From an uncultured Porphyromonadaceae bacterium (GTDB taxonomy: Bacteria; Bacteroidota; Bacteroidia; Bacteroidales; Muribaculaceae), in assembly GCA_947177635.1 (NCBI GenBank), contig CAMWVQ010000008.1:1-59697 (forward strand): 59,697 bases of DNA, written 5' to 3'. The position numbers were made by a program, and so were the translations under genes. Numbering within the stretch: position 1 is the first letter of the stretch; every line of letters begins with the position of its first letter. Under the pieces are notes generated by a model. That model had not been told where the DNA came from. It was given only the letters and a program-made list of their open reading frames with translations, and did not search any database. This document shows positions 17,250-26,559 of this stretch, piece after piece.

Positions 17250-17957
17250 ATGAAAAAGAAACTGGTAATATCGACAGGCGCCGGCATGAGCGCCGAGAGC
17301 GGCATCAACACCTTCCGCGACGCGGGAGGGCTGTGGGAGAACTATGACGTTATGGAGGTGGCCTCGGCCGACGGCTTCCGCCGCAACCCCGGGCTGATCC
17401 ACAAATTCTACAACGACCGGCGGCGACAGCTCATCGACGCCATCCCCAACGCCGGGCATCTGGGACTCGTCGAGCTGGAGAAGGACTATGACGTCTACAT
17501 CATCACCCAGAATGTAGACAACCTCCACGAGAAGGCCGGCTCGAAAAACATACTCCACCTTCACGGCGAGCTGATGAAGGTGCGCGCCCTCGACGACGAG
17601 TCGAAGGTCTATGAGCTCCACCCCTCCGACCCTTGCTTCGAGACATCGCCCGACACGTTGATAGACGGCCACCATGTGCGCCCCCACATCGTGTTCTTCC
17701 AGGAAGCTGTCCCCAATATCGAACCTGCAATCGACCTTGTCCGTGAGGCCGACATCTTCGTGGTCATCGGCACTTCGCTCAACGTCTACCCCGCCGCCGG
17801 GCTGCTCCATTATGTGCGCCACGGGGTGCCGGTCTACTATATCGACCCCAACCCGGCGGCTGTTCCTGCCGGCGTCACCGTAATCCCCCTCCCCGCCACC
17901 AAGGGTGTGGAGCGTCTCGCATCCCTCCTGGGTCAGGACTCAACCGAAAACCGCTGA
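17250..17957 (+). CDS. cobB: NAD-dependent protein deacylase (sirtuin), zinc-less type
   Basis: A 235-residue Sir2 protein that removes acyl groups from lysine using NAD. GAGMSAESGINTFRD (10-24) binds NAD. TQNVDNLHEKAG (86-97) and catalytic His105 in HLHGE are intact. Tyr54 and Arg57 (FYNDRRRQ) form the YxxR pair seen in class III desuccinylases. The usual four zinc cysteines between HLHGEL and RPHIVFF are absent; only one cysteine (129) lies there. From memory, other Bacteroidota sirtuins share this loss. It follows the small membrane protein by 35 bases. Confidence 0.92.
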   Translation: MKKKLVISTGAGMSAESGINTFRDAGGLWENYDVMEVASADGFRRNPGLIHKFYNDRRRQLIDAIPNAGHLGLVELEKDYDVYIITQNVDNLHEKAGSKNILHLHGELMKVRALDDESKVYELHPSDPCFETSPDTLIDGHHVRPHIVFFQEAVPNIEPAIDLVREADIFVVIGTSLNVYPAAGLLHYVRHGVPVYYIDPNPAAVPAGVTVIPLPATKGVERLASLLGQDSTENR

Positions 17958-18051
17958 CCCCCCTTTCCCCGACACCATTATCGCCGACCGGGAAGCATAA
18001 CCAAGCATACCATCCCCCGGCAAAACAACAACATAAACCAATCCACAACCA

Positions 18052-18723
18052 ATGAAAAAAACAATTTCAAGTATCGCGGTTGCCATTATGCTGACCGCTT
18101 GCGGCAGTTCAAACAACAGCGCCGAGGCCCAGGCCTCAACCAGTGCCGAAGTGAAGACCGATGCCGAAAGCATGGGATTCCAGGGAAAAGTGAAATATGC
18201 CGACGCGCCCATCTATATGCTCGGCATGTCAAGGGTCGGATTTGACGCCGACGGATACATCAACGAGCTCGGATGGGCCGTGGAGAACGGCACCGCCAAG
18301 GACATCAAGAATGATGACGACGGAAAACTCGAATCATTCACCATGGTTGTCGATGAATGCGACGAGGAGGTGGAATATCCCACATCCATCTCGCGCGACG
18401 CTGACGGCCGTATCGCCAAAATCCTTTTCCAGGATGTCAACTACACATACGAGTATGACGGTTCAGGCCGAGTGGCCACAGTGACATACCAGCCCAACTT
18501 CGACGCCGAGGGAGTCATTGTCTACCGAATGGAATACAACCCCGAGGGGGAGGTGGCAAAGGTTACACGCTCATATACCGACGGCTCGGTGGACACCCAC
18601 AGTTTCGAATACAATTCCGGCAAAGACACCAACGGGAACTGGACAAAACGTGTGGAGCGTCTCAATCAGAATGGAGAAGATTGGGAACCGCGGACCGAAG
18701 AGCGTTCCATCATCTATTATTGA
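18052..18723 (+). CDS. Hypothetical lipoprotein with YD/RHS-like repeats
   Basis: A 223-residue lipoprotein with lipobox LTAC (cysteine 17), followed by GSSNNSAEAQ. The mature part has repeated motifs of the form DADGRIAKI, YDGSGRVATVTY and NPEGEVAKVTRSYTDGS. These resemble the YD/RHS strands that build beta-rich shells, in only a few copies. Binding or structural roles are possible; none is shown. It ends at a strong shared terminator. Confidence 0.72.
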   Translation: MKKTISSIAVAIMLTACGSSNNSAEAQASTSAEVKTDAESMGFQGKVKYADAPIYMLGMSRVGFDADGYINELGWAVENGTAKDIKNDDDGKLESFTMVVDECDEEVEYPTSISRDADGRIAKILFQDVNYTYEYDGSGRVATVTYQPNFDAEGVIVYRMEYNPEGEVAKVTRSYTDGSVDTHSFEYNSGKDTNGNWTKRVERLNQNGEDWEPRTEERSIIYY

Positions 18724-18760
18724 TTACTTCTAACCGATATTGATGACTTCTGACTGAAAG

Positions 18761-18805
18761 CACACCCCGGCTGATGCCATATGGCGTCAGCCGGGGTTGT
18801 GTTTT
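18761..18805 (+). terminator. Bidirectional intrinsic terminator
   Basis: CACACCCCGGCTGA pairs with the complementary segment ending near 18801, with TGTGTTTT after it. It lies between convergent genes, the lipoprotein (plus) and ruvC (minus). Confidence 0.75.
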
Positions 18806-18856
18806 GAACCGGATTGCGGGGGGCGGCGCGGGGTGTGCCAGCGCGCGCGTCAGGGG

Positions 18857-19417
18857 TCATTTCTTCACCCGCGATGGGTTGGCGGCGATGAAGGCTTTCC
18901 AGGATTTCGCCGAGGTGGAAGGTATCGGCTTCGACGTCTCATAGAAATGGCAGAGGGCGGCGGCCAGGGCGTCGGTGGCGTCGAGTTCGGGCAACAGCTG
19001 CTCGCGGGGAATGGAGAGTATGCGGCGCAGCATCTCCTGCACCTGCTCCTTCGAGGCGGCTCCGCTGCCGGTTATTGCCATCTTGATTTTGCGGGGTTCA
19101 TATTCGGTGATGGGTATGTCGCGCACAAGGGCGGCCGCCATAGCTACACCTTGGGCGCGCCCGAGCTTGAGCATTGACTGCACGTTCTTGCCGAAAAAGG
19201 GGGCTTCGATGGCCATCTCGTCGGGGAGGTATTGCTCCACGAGGCCAAGAACACGCTCGTGGATGCGGCGCAGACGCAGGTAATGGCTCTCGAATTTCGA
19301 CAGCTTTATGACCCCCATCGCTATCAGGCGGGGGGTCTTGCCGTTTACACCCAGTATGCCGTAACCCATCACGTTTGTGCCGGGGTCGATGCCGATTATG
19401 ACCTTCTCGTCACTCAT
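18857..19417 (-). CDS. ruvC: Holliday junction resolvase RuvC
   Basis: A 186-residue endonuclease that cuts four-way junctions with RuvAB during recombination. The RNase H-like fold starts with [13 protein letters not shown], containing the first catalytic Asp. [13 protein letters not shown] holds the catalytic Glu, and [14 protein letters not shown] holds the C-terminal acidic pair. The length is normal. The start overlaps the end of the DUF4286 gene by four bases, indicating translational coupling. Confidence 0.95.
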   Translation of the reverse strand: MSDEKVIIGIDPGTNVMGYGILGVNGKTPRLIAMGVIKLSKFESHYLRLRRIHERVLGLVEQYLPDEMAIEAPFFGKNVQSMLKLGRAQGVAMAAALVRDIPITEYEPRKIKMAITGSGAASKEQVQEMLRRILSIPREQLLPELDATDALAAALCHFYETSKPIPSTSAKSWKAFIAANPSRVKK

Positions 19418-19725
19418 TCCAGCACCTCCATGTAGGTTGTGAAGAACAGCACCTGCTGGCCGAACCTGGCGGTCAGGTCATCTTTGAGGAGCGCCGCAGT
19501 CTCGTCATGCCACCTGACGGCGTCCTGAAGCTTTTCGCAACGGGCCTGGATGGCGATGGAGGTGGCTCCCGGCTCTACCTGGGCGAGCACTTTGGCCATT
19601 GTCGGGGTTGAGAAAATCCCTGACTCGCGCAAGGCGGGGAGATATGCCTGTCTGCTCCATCCGAGGAACTGCTCCATCAGGTGGTCGGCGACTATGAATG
19701 TAGTGTTGAGTATCGTCATTGTCAA
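19414..19725 (-). CDS. DUF4286 family protein
   Basis: A 103-residue cytoplasmic protein that I place in DUF4286, a small Bacteroidota family often next to ruvC. It starts [14 protein letters not shown] and ends [14 protein letters not shown], with an aromatic [11 protein letters not shown] motif early on. It probably forms a small alpha/beta ferredoxin-like fold (inference). The gene overlaps ruvC at ATGA, so the two are made together. The function is unknown. Confidence 0.8.
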   Translation of the reverse strand: MTMTILNTTFIVADHLMEQFLGWSRQAYLPALRESGIFSTPTMAKVLAQVEPGATSIAIQARCEKLQDAVRWHDETAALLKDDLTARFGQQVLFFTTYMEVLE

Positions 19726-19740
19726 ATCTGTCTGCTGATT

Positions 19741-20529
19741 TCAGGAGGCTGTAAGCTGTTTTTCGAGCTTGCGGCGGCGCAGGAAACGCCCCAGGAATCC
19801 AAGATGACGCCAGATGGTGGGGATTGTGCCGTAGTAATAGCACATTATCCTGAACCGCTCCATAAGGGAGGCGCGGCGGTTGCGGGTGGTCATCCCCTCC
19901 ATGAGGTAATCGACCAGCACGCCGTCGACGTAACAGTTGTTGCGGGAATGCTGCAAAACCCTTATACACCACTCGTAATCGGCCGAGAAGCGGTAACGGG
20001 TGTCGAAATACTCGGCGATGCGGCGCAGCACCACGAATGCCTGGTGGCACACGACCATCCCCTCCTTGAAGCTTTCATAGGTAAGCTCCGAGGGGGCTTC
20101 GAGATGGCGGCCGGCCACACGCCTGCGCGATGAGTCCACCAGGTCGGTCTGGCCGTAGACAACCCCGGGGAAATCGTTGTCCATTATCTTGTCGGCTATC
20201 AGCCGGAGGGTGTCGGGGGAATGGAAAGTGTCACCGGCGTTGAGAAACACCACATAATCCCCCTTGGCAATGTCAAGCCCCTTGTTCATCGCGTCATACA
20301 GGCCCCGGTCAGGTGAGGAGTGGAGCGTCTGCGACGCGGGCGCGCCATCACGGGCAATCTTGAGGGTGGAGTCTGAGGATGCCCCGTCGATGATAAGGTG
20401 CTCGTAACTGTCGAAATTCTGCTCCCTGACACTCTTCAATGTCGCGGGAAGCTCCTTTTCGGCGTTGTAGGTAACGGTTATGACCGAGAAGAGAGGGGTT
20501 CCTCTCTTGTCTGATTCAGTTTCATTCAT
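19741..20529 (-). CDS. Glycosyltransferase family 2 protein
   Basis: A 262-residue GT-A glycosyltransferase using the start at 20529 (MNETES). A longer frame from 20604 would overlap the next gene by 40 bases. FSVITVTYNAEKEL, the IIDGASSDST motif and the DXD-like FLNAGD motif identify GT2. The C-terminal part has basic residues (RRRKLEKQL), perhaps for membrane contact. The sugar it transfers is unknown. Confidence 0.88.
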   Translation of the reverse strand: MNETESDKRGTPLFSVITVTYNAEKELPATLKSVREQNFDSYEHLIIDGASSDSTLKIARDGAPASQTLHSSPDRGLYDAMNKGLDIAKGDYVVFLNAGDTFHSPDTLRLIADKIMDNDFPGVVYGQTDLVDSSRRRVAGRHLEAPSELTYESFKEGMVVCHQAFVVLRRIAEYFDTRYRFSADYEWCIRVLQHSRNNCYVDGVLVDYLMEGMTTRNRRASLMERFRIMCYYYGTIPTIWRHLGFLGRFLRRRKLEKQLTAS

Positions 20530-20563
20530 TTCACACACACGTTTGTTTCGGTTCTGACTGGTT

Positions 20564-21493
20564 TCAATGGTATCGGAGAGACGCCCGGCCCTCGCCGACT
20601 TCAAGGCTGGCTTTAAGGTTAAGAATCACGGGATGGTTGTCGTCGATATGCCCCACGGGAATATCCATGGCAACCGGGAAGGATGGCGCGGCGCCACCCT
20701 CGGACAGGAAGGAGTCTATCATCGCGTACATGTCGGCGTGGTCTCGCGAGGGGGCGCGGTAGTCGGTGAACTGCCCCACCATCAGTCCGGCAAGGTTGTC
20801 AAAGATTCCGGCCAGCCTGAGCTGCCAGAGTATGCGCTCCACCTTGTAAATCGGTTCGGCTATATCCTCTATGAGGAGAATCGAGCCTGGGCGCACCGGA
20901 TTCATAGGGGTGCCGACAAGCCCCCCTATCACGGCGAGATTCCCACCGACCACCATCCCCTCCCCTTTTCCGGGGCGGCTGAGCTTCCCGGCCGGGGAGC
21001 CTGAAAAGCCGGTGGGCATTGTCAGGTCAGGCTTCTCGCCACGGAGAATGGAGAGCAGCCGCAGGTTGAGAGGGTCTTCCGGCCCGGCGACAGCGAGGTG
21101 TTTGGTCATGGAGGCGTGAACCGACGGCCAGCCGTGTTTCCCCCAGAGCGCGTGCAGGGCCGAGATGTCGCTGAACCCGACGAGCCATTTCGGGGCGATG
21201 TCGCCCGACGCCATCAGCCGGTCGAGTGCGGCAAGAAGATGGACGCATCCATATCCCCCTCGGCTGCAAACTATTGCCTTGACCGAGGGGTCGAGCAGGG
21301 CATCAGTCAAATCCGAGAGACGTTCGCGCGAGGATCCGCTGAAAGAGCCGTGTTCCCCGAGGGTGTGGGGCATCACTACCGGACACAGCCCCCACTGCCG
21401 GAGGGTGTCGGCCGCACCCCCGACATAGTCGGGATTGATTATCGAGGCGGGGGAAAGGATTGCGACCTTATCCCCGGAAGCGAGTTTCACCAT
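20564..21493 (-). CDS. ldcA: LD-carboxypeptidase (peptidase S66)
   Basis: A 309-residue enzyme that trims the terminal D-Ala from murein tetrapeptides during cell-wall recycling. GDKVAILSPAS opens the fold and CSRGGYGCVHLL follows. The nucleophile is Ser108 in VGFSDISALH. A Glu in LLIEDIAEP and a His in VGHIDDNHP complete the catalytic triad. No signal peptide is seen, in line with a cytoplasmic recycling role. It stands upstream of the GT2 gene on the same strand. Confidence 0.92.
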   Translation of the reverse strand: MVKLASGDKVAILSPASIINPDYVGGAADTLRQWGLCPVVMPHTLGEHGSFSGSSRERLSDLTDALLDPSVKAIVCSRGGYGCVHLLAALDRLMASGDIAPKWLVGFSDISALHALWGKHGWPSVHASMTKHLAVAGPEDPLNLRLLSILRGEKPDLTMPTGFSGSPAGKLSRPGKGEGMVVGGNLAVIGGLVGTPMNPVRPGSILLIEDIAEPIYKVERILWQLRLAGIFDNLAGLMVGQFTDYRAPSRDHADMYAMIDSFLSEGGAAPSFPVAMDIPVGHIDDNHPVILNLKASLEVGEGRASLRYH

Positions 21494-21553
21494 ATCCGGG
21501 TTATCTGTTTTGGATGTATGTTTTTTCGGAATCGGAGAGCGTAGACCACACTG

Positions 21554-22333
21554 TCAGTTGACCTGCACCGGGATTCCGGTCGCGGCCTCGATGCGGCGGC
21601 CGATTGCGGCAAGCTCCTCGGGCGGAATTTTCTCAAGTGTCCGGGCCGGGGTGGGCCGGTCGATTGAGTATAGCATTATCTCGCGGGGAGCGATGGCCGA
21701 ATAAGCCTCCACGAGGGCGGCCACTTCGGCGGGAGTGGTGTTGTCGATGCGTTCCCCCTCCCACTCGCCGCGAAGCATCATCGTCTGTATGATGCCGGTT
21801 CCGGCAAACTGTTTCAGCTGCTCTATCACCCCGGCGGCGGTGAAGCCGGGGGAATTTGGGCGGTCAAGCACCCTGACAGTGGAGTCAATCGCGGAATCGA
21901 GCTTCAATATGTTGTTGTCGACCTTTTTCAGGGCCTCGGCCACCGCGGGGTCGGCCAGGCGTGTGGAGTTGGTCAGCACGCTCACCTTCGCCTCGGGGAA
22001 GAACCTGTCGCGCAAGGCGATGACATCGCCGGCAATCGCGGGGAAATCGGGGTGGAGCGTCGGCTCGCCGTTTCCCGAGAAGGTGATGACGTCGAGGGAT
22101 TGCCCCCCGGCTTTCATCCCGCGCAGCTTCTCCTCAAGCATCCGGGCGACCTCCCCTCGGGGAGTGAAGCCTGTCGTGCCGGGGCCTTGGGCGTTGAATC
22201 CGGCCTCGCAATAGAGGCAGTCGAATGAACATATTTTCCCGTCGTCGGGGGTAAGGTTGACACCCAACGATGTCCCCAGACGACGGGAATGTATCGGTCC
22301 GAAAATTGTTTCGTGGAAGAGTACGGTCTGCAT
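21554..22333 (-). CDS. Radical SAM protein
   Basis: A 259-residue radical SAM enzyme with the [4Fe-4S] motif CSFDCLYC at residues 35-42. Early sequence FGPIHSRRLGTSLGVNL and GNGEPTLHPDFPAI match the group of stand-alone radical SAM oxidoreductases near the wyosine-type family. The substrate is unknown. There is no extra C-terminal cluster domain. It lies between the LD-carboxypeptidase and frr genes on the same strand. Confidence 0.85.
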   Translation of the reverse strand: MQTVLFHETIFGPIHSRRLGTSLGVNLTPDDGKICSFDCLYCEAGFNAQGPGTTGFTPRGEVARMLEEKLRGMKAGGQSLDVITFSGNGEPTLHPDFPAIAGDVIALRDRFFPEAKVSVLTNSTRLADPAVAEALKKVDNNILKLDSAIDSTVRVLDRPNSPGFTAAGVIEQLKQFAGTGIIQTMMLRGEWEGERIDNTTPAEVAALVEAYSAIAPREIMLYSIDRPTPARTLEKIPPEELAAIGRRIEAATGIPVQVN

Positions 22334-22374
22334 TTCAAAGAGATTGTGAGGGGGATGTCGCGCCCCCTTGACAG

Positions 22375-22935
22375 TCAGACTGTGAGGATTTCTTTCTCCT
22401 TGGCGGCGAAGAGGTCATCAATCTTCTTGATGAACTTGTCGTGGAGCTTCTGGGCGGAAGCCTCGGCGTCTTTCTCGACATCCTCGGGCATACCCTGCTT
22501 GATGGCCTTCTTCAGACCCTCGATGGCGTCGCGGCGGGCGTTGCGCACGGAGACCTTGGCATCTTCGGCCTCAGCCTTCGACTGCTTCACAAGCTGCTTG
22601 CGGCGGTCTTCGGTCAGAGGGGGGATGGAGAGACGTATCACCTCTCCGTTGTTCTCAGGCATGATGCCGAGTTCGGAGTTGATGATGGCCTTCTCGATTT
22701 CCTTGAACATCGACTTTTCCCAGGGGGTGATGGCGATTGTGCGCGCGTCAGGCACGGAGATGTTGGCGACGTTGGAGATAGGGGCGGCGGAACCGTAGTA
22801 GTCCACCCTGATTCCTTCGAGAATCTTGGGATTGGCTTTTCCGGCACGGATGCGGGCCAGGGTCTCGTCGAGATAGATCACAGCCATCTCCATTTTCTCC
22901 TCGGCGGGGCCGAGGTATGTCTTTGGGTCAGTCAT
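22375..22935 (-). CDS. frr: Ribosome recycling factor
   Basis: A 186-residue factor that, with EF-G, splits the ribosome after termination. [22 protein letters not shown] and the [20 protein letters not shown] segment are diagnostic. The C-terminal helices are rich in Lys and Glu, forming the three-helix bundle. The length is standard. It is 31 bases after pyrH, the usual gene pair. Confidence 0.96.
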   Translation of the reverse strand: MTDPKTYLGPAEEKMEMAVIYLDETLARIRAGKANPKILEGIRVDYYGSAAPISNVANISVPDARTIAITPWEKSMFKEIEKAIINSELGIMPENNGEVIRLSIPPLTEDRRKQLVKQSKAEAEDAKVSVRNARRDAIEGLKKAIKQGMPEDVEKDAEASAQKLHDKFIKKIDDLFAAKEKEILTV

Positions 22936-22966
22936 GGGGGTTATAGCGTTTAAAGTTTGATGTTGC

Positions 22967-23677
22967 TTAATAAACGAGTGTGCCGATTGGCTCTCCGGCC
23001 AGCACCTTCCCGAGGTTGCCCACGGTGTCCATGTCGAACACGATAATCGGCAGGTGGTTCTCCTTGCAGAGGGCGGTGGCGGTGAGATCCATCACCTTGA
23101 GGCCACGGGTATAGACCTCGTCATAGGTTATTTCCGAGAACTTGGTGGCGGTGGGGTCTTTCTCCGGGTCGGCGGTGTAGATGCCGTCGACGCGGGTGCC
23201 CTTGAGCATCACTTCGGCCTCCACCTCGACTCCGCGCAGGGCGGCTCCGGTGTCGGTGGTGAAGAAGGGGTTGCCGGTTCCGCCCGAGAGGATGGCGATT
23301 TCACCGCGCTCCATCGCCTCGATGGCGCGCCACTTGCTGTAATGGTTGCCTATGGGGTGCATGGCGATGGCGGTGAACACCTGGGCCTTCTGGCCGATGG
23401 CCTCAAGCGCCGAGGAGAGGGCCAGGGAGTTGATTACCGTGGCCAGCATGCCCATCTGGTCACCCTTGACGCGGTCGAAGCCTTTGGCCGCGCCCTGCAT
23501 GCCACGGAAGATGTTGCCTCCGCCGATGACGATGGCCACCTGCACGCCGGTGTCGGCCACCGCCTTGATCTGGGTGGCGTATTCGTCGAGGCGCTTGGGG
23601 TCGATGCCGTAGTGTTGCTCACCCATCAGCGACTCCCCGCTGAGTTTCAGCAGTACTCTCTTATATTTTGCTCGCAT
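22967..23677 (-). CDS. pyrH: UMP kinase
   Basis: A 236-residue amino-acid-kinase-fold enzyme that phosphorylates UMP to [17 protein letters not shown] and the glycine loop [13 protein letters not shown] are typical. [17 protein letters not shown] forms the UMP/ATP site, and [17 protein letters not shown] is conserved. It is first in the pyrH-frr transcript. A promoter match lies about 55 bases upstream. Confidence 0.96.
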   Translation of the reverse strand: MRAKYKRVLLKLSGESLMGEQHYGIDPKRLDEYATQIKAVADTGVQVAIVIGGGNIFRGMQGAAKGFDRVKGDQMGMLATVINSLALSSALEAIGQKAQVFTAIAMHPIGNHYSKWRAIEAMERGEIAILSGGTGNPFFTTDTGAALRGVEVEAEVMLKGTRVDGIYTADPEKDPTATKFSEITYDEVYTRGLKVMDLTATALCKENHLPIIVFDMDTVGNLGKVLAGEPIGTLVY

Positions 23678-23729
23678 GTTGTTGTCAGTTTACGAAGTCG
23701 TTTTAACACATACCTCTGTTTCGATTTCA

Positions 23730-23760
23730 CAAATTTACACCAAATATTTCAATTCCCAAA
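23730..23760 (-). promoter_or_regulatory. Promoter of pyrH-frr
   Basis: The minus strand has TTTG at 23760-23757, a 19-base spacer, and TAAATTTG at 23737-23730, matching the Bacteroidota consensus. The rest of the 337-base gap to 24014 holds the divergent promoter below and nothing else I can support. Confidence 0.65.
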
Positions 23761-23933
23761 ACATCCCCGCCAAAATCCGCCTCGAACCGACAGCCGTGAA
23801 CAATCGGCGGCCGCGGATTGTTATACTGGTCGCAGGACTGCTTTATGCACACACGGCCACACCTTCCTGACAGGAGGGAATCTTATTTAAGGATTTTTTG
23901 ACAATTTTGTTAACACCGTTACGGATTTTGCAG

Positions 23934-23941
23934 TAACTTTG
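23934..23941 (+). promoter_or_regulatory. Promoter -7 box for the FKBP gene cluster
   Basis: TAACTTTG followed by CA matches TAnnTTTG. The -33 region is poor. It excludes the TTG start at 23946 and supports the ATG at 24015. Confidence 0.6.
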
Positions 23942-24014
23942 CACATTGAAGGCGCGCCACTGCGGGATTTTCATCCTACCTCCCGCGCCGCGCTTCATAA
24001 ACAACCTGAAAACA

Positions 24015-24644
24015 ATGGACGAAAAGAACTTAGACCGCATCAGCTACGCGCTGGGCTTGAGCATGGGCAACAACTTCCGTGCTTCCGGTATCCAGGAACT
24101 CAATGTGGGCGACTTCGCCGACGGTGTCGCAGCCGTCTTCAACGGCAGCCAGCCCAAGATGACATATGACGAGGCGAAAGCCGAAATCCAGAAATTCTTC
24201 ACCGCCATGGAGGCCGAGCAGAAAGCGCAGGCCGCCAAAATCGGCGAGGCCAACGAGGCCGAGGGGAAGGCTTTCCTGGAGAAGAATGGTGCCCGCGCCG
24301 AGGTTAAGACAACCCCCTCGGGACTGCAGTATGAGGTGCTGGAGGAAGGCCACGGCCAGTCGCCCGCCCCTGAAGACCAGGTGGAGGTGCACTACACCGG
24401 CACCCTGCTCGACGGCACCAAATTCGACTCGTCGGTAGACCGCGGCGTGCCCGCCACTTTCGGCGTGACCCAGGTTATTCCCGGATGGGTCGAGGCCCTT
24501 CAGCTCATGAAGGAGGGTGACAAATGGCGTCTGTTCATCCCCTCGCAGCTCGCATACGGTCCCACCGGAACCCCCGGCGGCCCCATCGGCCCCAACCAGA
24601 CCCTGCTCTTCGATGTCGAGCTCATCAAGGTCTACAAGAAATAA
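24015..24644 (+). CDS. FKBP-type peptidyl-prolyl isomerase (Mip/FklB-like)
   Basis: A 209-residue isomerase. An N-terminal dimerisation region (RISYALGLSMGNNF ... VNG-type) leads into the FKBP domain from about residue 100. That domain has VEVHYTGTLLDGTKFDSS, VIPGWVEALQLMKEGDKWRLFIP and a closing LIFDVEL-type strand (LLFDVELIKV). No signal peptide is seen from 24015, so it is likely cytoplasmic. It is the first of three FKBP genes in a row. Confidence 0.92.
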   Translation: MDEKNLDRISYALGLSMGNNFRASGIQELNVGDFADGVAAVFNGSQPKMTYDEAKAEIQKFFTAMEAEQKAQAAKIGEANEAEGKAFLEKNGARAEVKTTPSGLQYEVLEEGHGQSPAPEDQVEVHYTGTLLDGTKFDSSVDRGVPATFGVTQVIPGWVEALQLMKEGDKWRLFIPSQLAYGPTGTPGGPIGPNQTLLFDVELIKVYKK

Positions 24645-24662
24645 TTCCGGGAGGATTCCCCA

Positions 24663-25529
24663 ATGAAATCCCTCAGGAAATACGCCATATCCTCGACCAT
24701 CGTCTCGGGCGCGCTCTTCTGCGTGCCCGGGACGTTGGCGCAGGATGGCCAGGAGACACCCGGGAAGGCCGACGTGAAGTTCTCACAGGCCGAGACCGAC
24801 TCCATCAACCGGGCATACGCCACGGTGATGGCCACATATCTCGGCCCTTACATCAAGGAGAACTTCCCCGCCGACTCCGTGACAGCCGTCAAGGAGTTTG
24901 TCGACGGCATGCGCCACGCCTTTGACATCCGCCACGAGGATCAGCCTTATTTCGCCGGGGTCAGAAGCGCGATGGCCAACTTCGACCGATTCGACGCGAT
25001 GGTGGGGATGGGATTCCCCTTCACCCCCCAGAGCTATCTCGACGCCCTGCAGGCGGCCCTCGACGGCGACACTTTCGGCATGGACCAGAAGTCGGCCGAC
25101 AATTACCTCCACCAGGTGATGGAGAGGATGTATCCGGCCCCGGAAGCCCCGTCAGCCGAGTCGCAGCAGGCGTTTCTCGACGCCAACAAAGCGCGCGAGG
25201 GGGTGGTAGAGACCCCTTCGGGACTCCTTTTCGAGGTAATCACCGAGGGTGAGGGGGCTACACCCGGCCCGACAGACACCGCCCGCGTGACCTACACCGG
25301 CGCGCTGGCCGACGGCACTGTCTTCGACTCCACCGAGAAGCCAATCGACCTCCCCGTAAGCGGCGTGGTGAAGGGGTTCTCCGAGGGATTGCAGATGATG
25401 AAGCCCGGCGGCACATACCGCCTGTTCATCCCCGCGGCGCTCGGCTACGGCGACAGCGGCGCAGGAGGGGTCATACCCCCCGGGGCGGCTCTCGACTTCA
25501 CCGTCACCCTGCTGGATGTCGTCAGGTAG
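24663..25529 (+). CDS. Exported FKBP-type peptidyl-prolyl isomerase
   Basis: A 288-residue isomerase with a signal peptide (about 1-28, ending TLAQ). The long helical N-terminal region is unlike a normal Mip linker. The FKBP domain at about 195-288 has ARVTYTGALADGTVFDST, VVKGFSEGLQMMKPGGTYRLFIP and GGVIPPGAALDFTVTLLDV. It would help fold proteins in the periplasm. It starts 18 bases after the first FKBP gene and is probably cotranscribed. Confidence 0.9.
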   Translation: MKSLRKYAISSTIVSGALFCVPGTLAQDGQETPGKADVKFSQAETDSINRAYATVMATYLGPYIKENFPADSVTAVKEFVDGMRHAFDIRHEDQPYFAGVRSAMANFDRFDAMVGMGFPFTPQSYLDALQAALDGDTFGMDQKSADNYLHQVMERMYPAPEAPSAESQQAFLDANKAREGVVETPSGLLFEVITEGEGATPGPTDTARVTYTGALADGTVFDSTEKPIDLPVSGVVKGFSEGLQMMKPGGTYRLFIPAALGYGDSGAGGVIPPGAALDFTVTLLDVVR

Positions 25530-25589
25530 ACGGCCTCCCGCGATAACAGAGAATAATAATCCAATATAAATCAATTACAAGACAACGTG

Positions 25590-26498
25590 ATGAGAAAACT
25601 TTTAATTTCTCTCGGAGTGGCAGCCCTCGCGGCCGGCGCACTCACCTCCTGCGGCGACAAAGGTTCGTCTTCCGCATCCAATGAGGACAAGGCTTTCGCC
25701 GACACCCTCGCAACCACCCTCGGCGAATTCGCCGGTGCCCAGCAGCAGAGCACTTTCGCCCGTATGAAAGCAAACATGAGCGAAGAGGAGCTCGCCAAGT
25801 TCAAGAAAGATGACTTCCTCGCAGGTCTCCGCGCCGTCCTGGAGTCTGACACCTCCCGCGTGGCCTACTACCAGGGTGTGCAGACAGGTCTCCAGCTCCT
25901 CCAGCCCATCATGGCCGTTTCCCAGAACTACGGCTACCCCGTCGACCCCAAGGTTGTCTACAAGGCATTCAAGGAGGTTTACGAGAAGGACTCACTCGCA
26001 AGCGCTGACACTTACTATGCTGCATACCAGGAAGCTTACCAGAAGCTCCAGGATCGTGCCCGTGAAATCGAGAAGAAGCGTCTCGCCGAGTCTGACGACA
26101 ACAAGAAGAACATCGAAGCCGGCCAGGAATACGCCGAGAAAGCCCTCAAGGATGGCTATACCAAGGCTCCCAGCGGCATCGTCTACAAAATCGAAAACGC
26201 CGGAACCGGCGCGAAGGTGCAGCCCACCGACAAGGTTTCCATCTTCTACAAAGGCAAGAAAGTTGACGGCACCGTCTTCGACGAGACCAAGGATGCTCCC
26301 TACACCGCTTCCGCCTCAGCCTTCATCCCCGGCTTCAACGAGGCCCTGACCATGCTCGCCAAGGGTGGCAAGATGACCGTCATCATCCCCGGCGAACTCG
26401 CATACGGTCTTGAGGGCGCAGGCAACCTCATCGGCCCGAACGAAACCCTCGTGTTCGACATCGAGGTAGCCGACATCCAGGCCGGTTCCCTGAAGTAA
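25590..26498 (+). CDS. FKBP-type peptidyl-prolyl isomerase lipoprotein
   Basis: A 302-residue lipoprotein; the ATG at 25590 was preferred to GTG at 25587. Lipobox LTSC is followed by GDKGSSSASNED. A helical N-terminal domain (about 25-190, including VFKAFKEVYEKD-type repeats) precedes an FKBP core with VSIFYKGKKVDGTVFDET and IPGFNEALTMLAKGGKMTVIIP. The core segment SIFYKG replaces the usual VHYTG, so substrate choice may differ. It is likely anchored in an envelope membrane. It is the third FKBP in the array. Confidence 0.9.
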   Translation: MRKLLISLGVAALAAGALTSCGDKGSSSASNEDKAFADTLATTLGEFAGAQQQSTFARMKANMSEEELAKFKKDDFLAGLRAVLESDTSRVAYYQGVQTGLQLLQPIMAVSQNYGYPVDPKVVYKAFKEVYEKDSLASADTYYAAYQEAYQKLQDRAREIEKKRLAESDDNKKNIEAGQEYAEKALKDGYTKAPSGIVYKIENAGTGAKVQPTDKVSIFYKGKKVDGTVFDETKDAPYTASASAFIPGFNEALTMLAKGGKMTVIIPGELAYGLEGAGNLIGPNETLVFDIEVADIQAGSLK

Positions 26499-26521
26499 TC
26501 CGTTCCTCACGACGAAATACC

Positions 26522-26559
26522 GCAATCCCGCAGCCGAGAACCCTCCGCTGCGGGATTGC
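26522..26559 (+). terminator. Hairpin terminating the FKBP cluster
   Basis: A 13-base perfect inverted repeat pairs 26522-26534 with 26547-26559. It lies 23 bases past the last FKBP stop. The T tract is weak (GCATTCT). Confidence 0.7.
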
